Assembly: GCA_027924585.1 (NCBI GenBank)
Contig: BSBM01000602.1
Coordinates: 8,245,501 to 8,309,500, forward strand
Source: Larix kaempferi
Taxonomy: Eukaryota > Streptophyta > Pinopsida > Pinales > Pinaceae
Length of the DNA stretch: 64,000 bases
Direction of reading: 5' to 3'
Of the stretch, positions 63,481-64,000 are shown piece after piece (position 1 is the first letter of the stretch; each line of letters starts with the position of its first letter). Below the pieces are notes generated by a model, which was not told where the DNA came from, searched no databases, and saw only the letters and a list, made by a program, of their open reading frames with translations. Position numbers and translations under genes: made by a program.

Positions 63481-64000
63481 TGTTTTGAAAAAAATATAAC
63501 AAGGGATACTTTGGGTTAGAAAAGAAATTCCATATCCTCAAATTCACCTTATATGTTGTTATGACATTTTATAATAAATAGTTATATTAGCAATTGCCCC
63601 AAAAGGTGCAAAGGAATGTTGATAGGAAAAAAACGAGAAGTAAAGTAGAGTTGATGAAGTGAGATAGAGAAATAGCTAAATCATCATGGAAAACATAGAG
63701 TAAATAGCTTAAAATGAAGTGAATTTGGATATATTTTTTAAATTTATAACCATCGAAAAAACCCAAAGACAAACCTCATGTATGAAAAATAGTTGTAGTT
63801 TTATATTTCCAAAATGAAAGAAAAGTGTTAAGGTAGTCGAAGCTAGCTTTGTGAAAATCCTCATAGTGGATCCAAAGAGATGATGTAAGCCTCACAATGA
63901 AAGAATTTAGGAAAATAGAAGAGAATAGAGCAGCAGAACATAGATCCAATGAAAATCAGATAGGAGCAAAATATTCACACATGTTTCATTAATCTGAATA
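63481..64000. other. No recognisable feature
   Basis: AT-rich flank after the LINE. Confidence 0.5.

Overview
The window looks like nuclear DNA of a land plant with a large, repeat-rich genome, and I think a gymnosperm (conifer-like) is most likely. The grounds are sparse and decayed genes, several LTR retrotransposons nested in one another, L1-type LINEs that carry a terminal RNase H domain, an mTERF-family gene, a relic of an NBS-LRR resistance gene, and one gene whose probable 13.6-kb intron holds an LTR element. The taxonomic guess is inference. There are no bacterial-type operons, and I saw no rRNA, tRNA or CRISPR.

Left part (1-11.8 kb): LINE RNase H fragments, a foldback repeat, a 62-bp triplet repeat, an LRR relic carrying a 221-bp tandem duplication, and a single-exon mTERF gene on the minus strand (4501-5661) that is whole except for one TGA. 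A GC-rich putative first exon lies head-to-head with it. A gene encoding an RPA-like OB-fold protein runs on the plus strand from about 9505; its exons splice in frame, but it carries three TAG codons and one frameshift.

11.8-23.3 kb: inside the last intron of that gene lies a minus-strand non-autonomous LTR retrotransposon in the form LTR-internal-LTR-internal-LTR (period 4740 bp). It is flanked by one TTCTA target duplication. Each internal region holds only an 822-codon gag-like ORF.

29.3-42.3 kb: a plus-strand Ty3/gypsy element resembling the Tat/Athila branch, 13 kb long with 1.42-kb LTRs and an AGCCT duplication. Gag and pol share one frame that is broken only by TAA/TAG codons. It is unusual in having five CCHC knuckles, a second gag-like domain between protease and RT, and a long extra ORF between integrase and the 3' LTR. 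It interrupted a minus-strand ORF system (45173-42264), whose last 48 codons lie on the far side of the insertion at 29261-29115. That interrupted ORF has the same general layout as the extra ORF of the element that hit it.

45-64 kb: a perfect 237-bp inverted repeat (46664-47187); a deleted Ty1/copia element (48064-52154) with minisatellites ahead of its polypurine tract; and an L1-type LINE (about 54.5-63.5 kb) split by a small LTR element (58110-60779). No gene in the window is a clear functional host gene; the mTERF locus is the closest.
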